A stretch of 64,000 nucleotides of DNA. Source: Tolypocladium sp. Sup5 PDA-1 (lineage: Eukaryota; Ascomycota; Sordariomycetes; Hypocreales; Ophiocordycipitaceae). Within the stretch, counting starts at the first letter, position 1. Each line of letters starts with the position of its first letter. A model generated the notes under the pieces. The model ran no database searches and was not told where the DNA came from. It was given only the letters and a program-made list of their open reading frames with translations. The stretch lies in contig JPHH03000024.1 of the NCBI GenBank assembly GCA_000750105.3, positions 248,001-312,000 on the forward strand, given 5' to 3'. Below, in pieces: positions 55,328-64,000 of the stretch. Position numbers and translations under genes: made by a program.

Positions 55328-55733
55328 CGACTACCTCTAGAAGGAGAGATCAACGAGATGCTTGTTAATGTCGACCTGATCAAGCGATCGCTGGAGCATG
55401 TGAGTGAGGTCGCAACAGCCACCGGTCATACCGACGGGGTTGGAGAAGTCAACACATCTCTTGAACGGCGTGAAGGTGTCACCTTGTATGGAGACGGCAC
55501 GGGACCACGGCATGCCAAGGGCTGAGCCAAGAAGTGGCGATGAGTAAGTTCCGACCATCCACAGAGGGAAAAGCTCACTATCCACCAAGCGAGCCGTCCC
55601 TGTTGGACGATGCCACAGTTGCAACAGCATCGATACTCCCGGGTGGAGACGGGGCCTTGATGGAGCTAACAACTCTCTGCAATGATTGCGGCCTACAGTG
55701 CGCAAAACTGCAAAGGAAACTCCGGCTGGAAGC
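55238..55733 (+). pseudogene. NsdD-like GATA factor, C-terminal fragment
   Basis: NsdD is a GATA zinc-finger regulator of sexual development. After IGSASRTILAFAEAYGRLAQ the frame passes one TAG and continues GEINEMLVNVDLIKRSLEHV and LYGDGTGP. A shifted frame then carries the second half of the GATA finger, TLCNDCGLQCAKLQRKLRLE (consensus TLCNACGLHYAKLxRK). The first half of the finger is not readable. It is inserted directly after the Ras-like coding sequence. Confidence 0.65.
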
Positions 55734-56099
55734 AACGCGAGAGCCAGGGGATATCGGTGTCTCTAGGGCCAAGAAGATCATGTGTTATCAGGTGGACATT
55801 CATGATGGCGAGTACAGATGACAAGTCATTACTCTGTTGACCGGAGATATCATCGGTCTTATTGACCATTCTCTCCTGAAATGAAACTCCAGCTGAGCTA
55901 CCCAGAGAGGAATGTACCAAAACCGCACCATCAACGTCCTGAAACAGGTCCTTCGTTGACTGACGACCGAACAGTTATCAACGCGCCAAAACTTTTAAGG
56001 TATCCAGTGCTTGCAATCAGGACGGTGTCGTCGTTCAAGATAGGCGTGGGTGGGCGCATAGAGTGGAACAGAACTATCAGTGCTTCGGTCAGCGGGGAT

Positions 56100-56762
56100 T
56101 TGGGGTTGTCGCCGCCGTTGGGACGGGATGGAGCATCCTAACACCCGAAGAACGAGAGATGCGTATCAAATATGACCCGGAGCTTGACAACTACCTCGAC
56201 CTAACCAGGACGAAACTCACGGTACTCTACGACGCCCAGACCAGAGTCGCGTAGAAATGCTGAAGCAGATGTTCAGCAAGGTGGGCAAGGGGCCGTTCAT
56301 CGAGCCTCCGCTCAACATTGACTACGGGTGCAACATCGCCATTGGCGATTCCTTTTACTCCAACTTCAAGTATGTCTACGAAACACGTGGGCTGCCACTG
56401 CTGCTGCCACTCGCTTCACAAGCGAGCAGTGCTGACACGACGCAGCCTGGTGATACTAGACTGCGACATGGTCAAGATTGGCAACCGCGTCCCGTTCGGC
56501 CCCTTTGTGCCCATCTTCGCCGCCACCCACGAGACAGGCGTGCAGTCGCGGCGCGACGGCATCAAGTACGCTAAGAGCGTCATCATCGGGGATGACTGCT
56601 AGATCGGCGGCAACACGACCATCATGCCCGGCGTGACAATTGGGAAGGGCTGGCCATTGGCGCTGGGGGCGTCGTGACCAAATCCATCCCCGACTTCTCG
56701 GTCGCGATTGGGTCCCCTGCCAAGGTGGTCAAGACCGTGGAGGCGGCGGTGCCGGACCTGTG
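56100..56762 (+). pseudogene. Maltose/galactoside O-acetyltransferase-type pseudogene
   Basis: Family members acetylate sugars using acetyl-CoA and a left-handed beta-helix. Readable blocks: EEREMRIKYDPELDNYLDLT, EPPLNIDYGCNIAIGDSFYS, an intron-like gap, then VILDCDMVKIGNRVPFGPFV, IFAATHETGVQSRRDGIKYA, KSVIIGDDC and IGGNTTIMPGVTIGKG. A final frame has VVTKSIPDFSVAIGSPAKVV. Breaks: TAG near 56240, TAG at 56600-56602 where the family has Trp (TGG to TAG), and a frameshift near 56650. The catalytic His (ATHET) is still present, but no full protein can be made. Confidence 0.8.
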
Positions 56763-57078
56763 ATGTGTCTCCAACGATCGGTGGATGGGATTTGAACTAC
56801 GAGCGGCATAGCAACACCAGCATTGCTAGACTTTGCAATTACAATAGAGAACACGCCGACATCAGCATCAAAAGACACCCCAAAGGAGCGTAAACAAACA
56901 GAACCTATAACGCCTATACTACCACTGCTAAAATGACCGAATTGCCCACCACATGGTATCCCTATCCAAAGATTTCCGATCTTCTCCCTCTATCCAATAC
57001 CCTCTGTTGTTGTCCTAGAGTGAAACTGCAATGGCCGTGCAAAACGAATAACAAATGCAGCCGGATGCCTTGTTGCCT

Positions 57079-58709
57079 TTATTCCTTCTTCTTGTCAATG
57101 CGCGGGAAGCACAGCCAAATGACGAGCATCGTGCCCAGCAGAGACAGCACAATGGGCTGAAGGACAGTGACACCAGACGACTGGGCCAGGATCCCCGTAA
57201 GGAAGGGCAGCACGGCGGCACCACAGCCTCCAAAGGCCGCGGCAAAGCCAATGACCACGACATGTTGGTGTCGCGGGAGAAGCTTGCTGGCCACGAGAAT
57301 GGTGTTGGGGAACAATGGTCCTAGGAAGAAGCCCTGCAAGGATACGGCGACGGCAGAGACGTAGAACTGGGGCACGAGCCAGAAGACGAGTTCGAGTGCC
57401 ATGACCGCAAAGATGTAGACCTACGCAGCCAATGTTAGCATTGTTTCGAAGAGTGAATTCGAAGTGCAGAGATCGACTTACGGCCGACGACAGCTTGACT
57501 CCCATCCGCGGCGTGACGAATCCGAGCACTGCTCGCCCGACGGTGATGCCGAGCCAGAATCCGACAGCAGACATGCCGCTGGCAAAGGCCTCGCCGTGTC
57601 GCTCTCGCAGCATGAAGATGACTATCCATCCACCGAGCGCCACCTCGACACCGGCGTAGCACAGCAGGAACAGCGCGGCGACCCAGGACACGCGGGCGGC
57701 GGGCCGCTGGAAGAGGGCATCGAACAGCCCAGTCTCCTTTTCCACCTCATTGACCTTGTAGATGCGACGATAGGCCTCACCGGTGGAGCTCCAAAACGCC
57801 CACGCCAGGCCGACCAGTTCGAGCCCAGCGAGGCCAATCTGTTGCGGGCACGAGTTAGACACCAATTTTTCCACGACGCACAGGGGCACATCGTGACGTG
57901 TGTACTCACCATGATGTAGTAGAACGAATACCACTGCATATTTGTCTTCGTGACCAACGTCGTCGCAATCAGTGGGCTCACAACACCACCCACGCCGTAA
58001 AAGGAGTGCAGGAACCCAAGCAGCTCGCTCGAGTTGGCGAGGTTCCCGACCCAGGCGTTCCACGCCGCGCCCGCCACACCGTTGCCGAAGCCCGCGAGGA
58101 TAAAGGCAAACACAAGGACGACGTAGGGCGGGTGCGCGGCGATGACGGCGTAGGCCGCGATGTGGCTCGCGCCGCAGATGGCGGCCACGCCGCGCTGCCC
58201 GAGCTTGTGGTGGAGGTAGTTGTTGAGGATCGCGGACGAGACATAGCCGATGAAGGGGGATAGGAAGACGAGCGAGACGACGGTGTACGTGAGGTCGTAG
58301 TATGATTCGAGCTTAGTTTACAGTTAGCAATCAGTTCGGGTTCATCGATGAAGATTGCTCTTGTTGGTGGGAGCACGACTTACATAGGGAATCAAAGCCT
58401 AGATCCGAGAACGACAACGTCAGCGGAGAGCTCACATCAAGGCGTCAACACTGGCCAACATACACCATACGCCGCATCGTTCGCTCCCATCACCAGAAAG
58501 CACCAGAACGCGGCCCCGAGGCGATATGAATTGCGCCGCGGCTCGTTCCACTTCTCCGCGGCCAGGATGGCGGGCGTCGGGCACGGCTTCGAGCCTCCCA
58601 GCTCGCCGAGGAGGCGGTTTACGTCTGGCGATTCATCTTTGCTGCTGCTGTGGCGCTGGATTTCGTTGCCGGGTTGCTTGGCCGGCGCGGGCTGGCCTGG
58701 CAGCTCCAT
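57079..58709 (-). CDS. MFS transporter, BSC6-like, 453 aa
   Basis: Five exons: 58709-58464, 58398-58384 (15 nt only), 58311-57910, 57838-57482 and 57420-57079; all junctions are phase 0 and the total is 1362 nt. Hydrophobic segments fit 11-12 membrane helices (for example FWCFLVMGANDAAYG, VVSLVFLSPFIGYVSSAIL, YVVLVFAFILAGFGNGVAGA, LFLLCYAGVEVALGGWIVIF, VGFWLGITVGRAVLGFVTPR). NAWVGNLANSSELLGFLHSF and the family of fungal fucose-permease/BSC6-type transporters are a good match; the substrate is unknown. The N-terminus is a charged cytoplasmic tail. The ATG at 58709 is the first after an in-frame stop. No defects are seen. It is convergent with the acetyltransferase relic. Confidence 0.85.
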
Positions 58710-59799
58710 GTGCTGCAGCTCGATGGTGCTGGTGCTCGATGTCGAGACCGTATTTCAGGTGGTGATGGTTTCTGGGTTCGACAACGATGAAGGCGCTTGT
58801 TCACAGTATGAGACTCTGTGAGATGGTTATGCCCCGACTGGGAGATTCCAGGGGCCTTGCTAAGCTTTTATTTACTGCGAGTTTTAACTCTTGAATTCAC
58901 CAAGAGCATCCAGAACGACGTCAGAACAGAAAAGTTGGGTACGGGACGCTGGTTTGTAATCGACGGGCGGATACGAACTGCATGAGTCAAACTACACTTT
59001 CAAGCTCCCAGAGATCTCCCGATCATGAAGTGTAAGGCGTGGGCCAATTGAACCCAGGCCACGTTCGCGATCAGACTGAACAGGCTCTGCCGCCAATGAT
59101 GCTCCAGCATGATCCAGCCAAGCGGCATCCGGGGCCGACGAGCCTGGCTGTGCGTCTCCACACTATTACGCACCGAGGCAAAAGGGAACATGTTCCGCAA
59201 CCTATTGCCTTACAGCGGATCTTATACTTAACAACCACACGCAGCGATATCCACGAGCTTAGACGGAGGGCGCAGACGCCACCAGCAACGGCACTCGCGA
59301 TTGACAGCGCATTTAGGAAAACCCGGGCGCGGGCTTGACCCAATGGCGCAGCACCCGACACTCCCCGACGCCTCATGCCGTGGTTCGAGGTGGTCTGGGG
59401 GAAAGTTTGCAGGTTTGGTTTGTCAGATGTCGACATTCCCCGGCTGTAAGCGCTACGGCTGGTCTCTCCGACTCCCCCACACAGGGCGGAGATGCCGGTT
59501 TGGGAACTAGAGGAGTGGTTTCTCGATGCGTTTCTGGCTCGCCGACTCGCGAGAGCATTTGACAGTGGCAGGTGATGTGCAAAAGGGAACCGATGAATTG
59601 TAAGCCGTTGAACCATTTGTTCCAGAAGCTGCCACGTTCAAGCAAAGCCGAGTCGAAGCGGGAAGAGTCGTAGCAGATGAGCCAGGATATACTTCGTAGT
59701 CCGTATTCGTAGCATGTGGGCAAAGGAGATGATGCTGGCTAAGTCCATTTACGGCATCCTGGAAATCTCGACGCTCATTTACATACGTAGTCCGTACTT
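58710..59799. other. No recognisable gene
   Basis: Overlapping frames at 59039-59723 are mutual shadows without motifs. The sequence upstream of 58709 is presumably the MFS promoter. Confidence 0.45.
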
Positions 59800-60215
59800 C
59801 GTACTTCGTACTCTGTGAAATGGTAACCAAGCAGCTCCTTCATCCTCGTCCCCATCACGCCCGGATGAGGCACCACTATCGCACGCGCCTTCTCGAGAGC
59901 ATCTGCCTTCTCGGCGGCAGTGACATCCCTCGGGAGACGGAAAAGCCCCCGCGTGGCCGATAATCTTCCCCTCGGCGCCTTTTGCCCAGCGACCATGGCG
60001 ATGATGGACTTGGGGTTTGACGTGCTCTGGCGGTACTCTGTGATCATCTCCGCCCCCGCAGCTCCTGCTCTCCGCCAATCTCGCCGATGATGATGATGCC
60101 CTCGGTCTCGTCGTGGTCGAAAGGCACCGTGAGCGCATCCACCAGCGTCGTGCCTGCGTACACCCCCGCATCTCAAGAATGCACTTGTCACCCCGAAGAA
60201 CTGACGAATCGACCA
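59800..60215 (-). pseudogene. Succinyl-CoA ligase alpha-subunit fragment
   Basis: The TCA-cycle enzyme joins succinate and CoA in mitochondria. The minus strand reads DALTVPFDHDETEGIIII-like sequence in shifted frames (frame GHHHHRRDWRR shadows EGIIIIGEIGGE), then EMITEYRQSTSNPKSIIAMV, AGQKAPRGR, DVTAAEKADALEKARAIVVP and HPGVMGTRMKELLGYHF. The GHAGA motif with the phospho-histidine is readable only in another frame. The N-terminal CoA-binding half is missing. It is a 3' fragment with at least two frameshifts. Confidence 0.7.
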
Positions 60216-60271
60216 GGGTAGGCAATGCGAGGCATATAGAAGACGCTTATAGCGAAATAAACAGATCAATA

Positions 60272-61151
60272 CTTTGTAGCAAATGAGGCCACCGACATCG
60301 CAACCAGGAACCTTTTGACCGAAAGACAGGCTGAATGGGCCTCCGATATACTCGCCCGGACCGTCGAGACGCGCCAGGAATGGTACACGTACGCAGTCCA
60401 GGGCTGCCCACGACGCATCAGCAATATCTTCGGCGACGCAATCGAAGACGAATCGGCCATCCAAGAGGAGGTCGCTGCGCAGACGGGCCAAATTCCCGTT
60501 AGGGTAACCAAGTCAAGACATGACTCGGAGCAGCTCCCAACCAGAACGTTGATTATCTCCTTCACCAAGGAAGTCAAGCACCACTGGCGTCTCTTCGACA
60601 CAACCAGCTACGCAAGACTCATCATGAAGACTAGCCCTCCGAGGCAATGCGAAAACTGCTGGGACTACCACTCACGATACAGCTACGGCCGCCAGGCACG
60701 CTGCAAACACTGCGGCAAGTCGGGTCACTCTCATAATGATTGCACGGCAGTGCAACAATGAGCCAACTGCCTCGGCCCGCACCCGGTCAGCTTCCCTCAG
60801 TGTCCGGCCCGTCCCAGGAAGGTAAACGGGGTCTTCCGCAGCCTCACTAAACCCGAGCGCTCGCTCGTACGCGTAATGGGGATTCGCCTATTCAAACACC
60901 ACAACGCTATACCAGCAGCCCATCCAGGTGAGGGTACATTAAACCCGGAGGCTAGTTTGCCCGCAACCAGCCCTCCCAACACCGAGTCTAGCCGCGACAC
61001 ACCGACATCAAGCGCAATGGGCACTGCAACGCCAGCGACACAACCGGCCGAGCCAGCAGCAGACACAACCTACCCGGCGTCGGACCCTACCGCATCCATG
61101 GCAAGACTGCTCACAGGCATGCCTAACACGCCTAGTCTCTCTGTTATCTAA
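60272..61151 (+). mobile_element. Tad1-like LINE ORF1 relic with zinc knuckles
   Basis: The plus frame reads ERQAEWASDILARTVETRQE, YTYAVQGCPRRISNIF, QTGQIPVRVTKSRHDSEQLP, VKHHWRLFDTTSYARL and CENCWDYHSRYSYGRQARCK followed by HCGKSGHSHNDC, the CCHC knuckles of fungal LINE ORF1 (Gag-like) proteins. A stop at 60761 and a frame change follow. The third knuckle and the basic end (PRKVNGVFRSLTK in mixed frames, VRVMGIRLFKHHN) continue to the Pro/Thr-rich tail ending 61151. ORF2 is absent. Confidence 0.75.
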
Positions 61152-61687
61152 CGGAGTATCGTCCATCCCCAGCTCTAATTTCAAATCGTGCAATTGAACA
61201 GGATCGGTCAGATGAGCGGAGTTGAGAAACGAGCTCCGGGTGCGACACAGGGAGAAAAGAGTGGGCACGGAAAATGATTGTTGAGGGAATACCGCAATAG
61301 TGGCTTAGGCTGGCTAACCTTGCCACGTGAGCGGATTTTCAACGTCCGCAAAGCATCCCGAGCTTTCCAAGTCAGTCCTCCCCAAACAATAGCGTCAAAT
61401 CAATAGCTTCGAGCCTGTGGAGCGATCTCGGGGATTGCGGGGGAGGGGAATGCGATCTATACCCCACAAAGCATGTAGCAACTGATACTGGAGCTACGCC
61501 CTTCTTTGGATGTGTGTAGTTCAAGGCACGTATCTTTGGGCTCTCGGCGCCAGCGTGCACTGGCTATATTTAACGTCGCCCCAGTTCCCTCCAAGACAAC
61601 CTCGCTGTCTCCCATGCTGCCCGACTTTGCTAAACCCATATTCCCATTCTAACACACCTTTATCTTACCATAGACTCGTCGACTGGC
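61152..61687. other. Intergenic, likely promoter of the downstream transporter
   Basis: No gene. A pyrimidine-rich stretch and CACACC motifs precede the ATG at 61688, consistent with a fungal promoter, but no specific site can be named. Confidence 0.4.
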
Positions 61688-63482
61688 ATGGAGAAGGAAA
61701 AGTGCGAGGTTACTTGCGAAATGTCCCAAGCCGCGGAAGGGCAAGTTCTCGACGAGGCAGCCGCTCGAGTCCGTAACATTGCCATCGTCAATCATGCAAT
61801 CGAGGAAATTGGCTTTGGCAAGTATCAATGGCGCATGTTTTGCACCTGTGGCTTCGGATTCCTCCTGGACCAGGTAGCTACACCTCTCTCCATCTATATG
61901 ACGACATGGAATTTAATCCGCCCGCCAGATGCTTGCCGTTGCAGTCGGCCTGGTGCTTCCACAAGTCCAGAAGCAGTGGCAAATTAAACATCCATCTATG
62001 ATCGTCGCGGCTCTCTACGCCGGGTTACTCGTGGGAGCCATAGGTTGTGGATTTTCTGTCGACGTCTTCGGCCGCAAGCTCCTTTGGCAGATGTCCCTGA
62101 TATTTGTAACCATCTTTGCTATGGTATCGGCCGGATCTCCTAACTTTGTTGCACTGGCCATCTTTGTCGGCTTGCAAGGCGTAGGCGCCGGCGGGAACTG
62201 TAAGCCAAGGCTCTCAAGACAAGCCATCCTGCCACAAAACTGACTCCGTCACGCAGTTGCCATTGATCTGACCGTCTTTATCGAGTCGCTTCCAAAAGCC
62301 AAGGACTACATGCTCACGGCACTGCCATTGTGGTGGGGTGTCGGCAACGCTCTCGGTGGTCTTTTCGGTACGACCAGATTGAACAATACTGCGGTGCCTC
62401 AGACTGACCTTTCCCATTAGCGTGGCCGCTCATGACATTCTATTCTTGCCCTGCAAAGAGCGACCCCAGCACCTGCGAAAGTTCCCAGAATATGGGCTGG
62501 CGCTACCAGTACATCCTCGTCGGAGGTGTATCCCTCGTCGCGGCTTTGATTCGGATATTCTTCATGAAGATGGAGGAGTCACCCAAATGGTTGGTCACTC
62601 AGGGAGAGTTTGACAAAGCCGTCCTTGTCCTGCAAGAAATAGCGAGGACCAACAAGACCGAGACAACTATCACACCTGGCGACTTCCACACTTTTTCGGA
62701 CCCTGCTGTAGGAAAAGAAAATCGCTCTGCCTCCAGCTACATGACAAGCCTCAAGGGGTTATTTGCCACCAAGAAGCTGGCGTTCTCTGCAACGGGTGTC
62801 ATCCTTCTTTGGATATGCATCGGAGTCGCGTGAGTGCCCCAAAACAGTTTGGCGGAACTCTCCTGTCTGACGGTTACTCACCGGTGGAACAGGTATCCCG
62901 TCTACACGCTGTATCTTCCCATTTATCTCGAAAATAATGGAGCCCAACTTGGTACAGGAAGCACATTCCAAACCTATCGCGACTACGCTGTTTCGTCAAC
63001 AGTGGGAATTTTTGGTCCTGTCCTTGCGACGGTCCTAATCAACATTCCATTCCTTGGACGAAGGCGTTCCATGGCACTGACTGCACTCTGCGCTGCGGCC
63101 TTTGGCGTCGGCTTCACTACCGTTCGAAATGAAGCCAGCAACCTGGCTTTCTCCTGTATGATCGGCTTTTGGCAGAACGCATTCTACGGCACCTTGTACT
63201 CGTGAGTCTCTCCAGCAGAAATTTTGATTTCTAGCACTCGCTGACCTGGCCCCAAGGTATACGCCCGAGGTTATGCCCACTGCCTCCCGTGGAACTGGAT
63301 GTGGCCTATCTATGGCATTTGGTAGAATTGCCTCACTGTCATCTCCTTTCATTGCCACGTTTGGTGACTTGAAAACTTCAGTTCCTATCTGGGTACTCGT
63401 CGGCGTGTATGTATTAATCGCTATTATTGCAATTTCCCTGCCATTTGAGCCCAAACACTTTAGGGAGGATGAGCGATATTAG
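61688..63482 (+). CDS. MFS transporter, SV2/sugar-porter type, 503 aa
   Basis: Six exons: 61688-61873, 61929-62199, 62257-62367, 62421-62829, 62893-63201 and 63257-63482 (1512 nt, phases consistent). A charged N-terminal tail (NHAIEEIGFGKYQWRMFCTC) leads into the first helix. The cytoplasmic loop DVFGRKLLWQ and the later FLGRRRSM carry the MFS signature. Other blocks: NFVALAIFVGLQGVGAGGN, DLTVFIESLP, WWGVGNALGGLF, MGWRYQYILVGGVSL, MEESPKWLVTQGEFDKAV and YTPEVMPTASRGTGCGLSMA. IEEIGFG..QW with E-x-x-P is typical of fungal SV2-like sugar porters; the substrate is not predictable. No stops or shifts; the gene appears functional. No neighbouring enzyme suggests a pathway. Confidence 0.85.
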
Positions 63483-63534
63483 GTGTTCGATGCTATCTAG
63501 GTATATTTAGGGCTATTTCAAAACCAGGCTAACC

Positions 63535-64000
63535 TCATTCATTAAACATAGAATCAGAATCTTCCGTTTCGTTACTATGTTCTCTAAAACCCTCTATGCA
63601 AGCATCATCGACGGCGACCTCATTGATCTCAAAGTACGAAAAGACTGTGATATTATTGTTGCTCTTTTCGTCTTCTTCCATTGTAGTGTCTTTTTGATCG
63701 GTTCTGTATCGCCCGTGTTTCGCCTCATCCTCACCCTTCTGGACAGCTCGACTCGCATTTTTGAATACCGGAACTGATGTACTCGGTACATTAAGATGAC
63801 ATCGACCTCCGCCGAGTCGTAGCAACCAGATTGCGACCCCGCGATTAACTAAAAACTCTGCAGGGATCTCAACCCCAGTGCCTGGCGGGGGGATGTGATT
63901 CACCGAGGCTATCTTCTTCTCTAAAACGGCTTTCGACACATGAAGAAAAGAAGTAATAGCGTTGAGCCAGTTCGTATTCGTCTTATATATTCTAACCAAA
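63535..64000 (-). CDS. Hypothetical protein, partial at window edge
   Basis: A minus-strand frame runs off the right edge. It contains NWLNAITSFLHVSKAVLEKK, PPPGTGVEIPAEFLVNR and an acidic C-terminus ending DSDSMFNE. I recognise no domain. It may be the 3' part of a gene beyond the window. Confidence 0.3.
   Translation of the reverse strand, partial: LVRIYKTNTNWLNAITSFLHVSKAVLEKKIASVNHIPPPGTGVEIPAEFLVNRGVAIWLLRLGGGRCHLNVPSTSVPVFKNASRAVQKGEDEAKHGRYRTDQKDTTMEEDEKSNNNITVFSYFEINEVAVDDACIEGFREHSNETEDSDSMFNE

Noticed and set aside
1..64000. Starship-type giant mobile element
   Set aside because: No DUF3435 tyrosine-recombinase captain, patatin-like, NLR or ferric-reductase cargo pattern was seen; the captain could still lie outside the window.
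1..64000. Secondary-metabolite gene cluster
   Set aside because: Two transporters and a regulator fragment are present, but there is no PKS, NRPS, terpene synthase or tailoring enzyme.

Overview
The window reads as a repeat-rich accessory region of a filamentous ascomycete, probably a Sordariomycete and possibly Hypocreales. The evidence is the gene structure (introns of about 47-60 nt with GT-AG or GC-AG ends and CTAAC/CTGAC-type branch sites), the gene families (Polycomb EED, BAH-PHD, NsdD-like GATA factor, LysM protein, fungal dynamin, MFS transporters) and the mobile elements (Tad1-like LINEs, Ty1/copia, hAT, and fragments of telomere-linked-helicase-like genes). No species is assigned. 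All coordinates of spliced genes come from my own reading of splice sites and frames.

Layout. 1-3113 is without a recognisable gene. 3114-4308 (-) is an intact five-exon DUF7918-type gene. 6547-8690 (+) is an EED-like WD40 gene whose reading frame holds across eight introns, with one unresolved junction. 9406-9632 is a mosaic repeat made of three pieces found elsewhere in the first 7 kb. 9886-11046 (+) is a hypothetical gene whose first intron carries a solo LTR. 11.3-13.5 kb joins a telomere-linked-helicase-like fragment to a hAT transposase fragment. 13596-15173 (-) is an intact F-box gene. 15.9-22.5 kb holds LINE, copia and LTR relics with decayed genes. 23070-26235 (-) is an intact 1003-residue coiled-coil/PWWP-like/zinc-finger gene. 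27-31.9 kb is mostly relics. 34193-35290 (-) is a truncated second EED copy, and 35713-37164 (+) is a paralogue of the 23-26 kb gene. 37-42 kb is repeats and relics. 42795-44392 (+) is an intact BAH-PHD gene. 45.7-50.1 kb holds decayed F-box, dynamin and LysM genes. 50985-52920 (-) is an intact gene with a SET-like C-terminus. 54574-55327 (+) is a Ras-like gene without a CAAX box, spliced into an NsdD-like GATA fragment. 56-61 kb has two metabolic pseudogenes, an intact MFS gene and a LINE ORF1 relic, and 61688-63482 (+) is a second intact MFS transporter.

Most genes here are broken: early stops, frameshifts, truncations, or capture of fragments by repeats. The genes that remain open are mainly nuclear or chromatin-type: EED-like, BAH-PHD, two PWWP-like paralogues and the SET-like protein. 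Two transporters, an F-box protein and the DUF7918 protein are also open. The most interesting reading is an accessory set of Polycomb/H3K27me3-related genes sitting inside a transposon graveyard. That functional link is inference from family membership, not shown by the sequence. I found no CRISPR array, no rRNA, no tRNA I could support, no tyrosine-recombinase captain of a Starship element, and no secondary-metabolite backbone enzyme.
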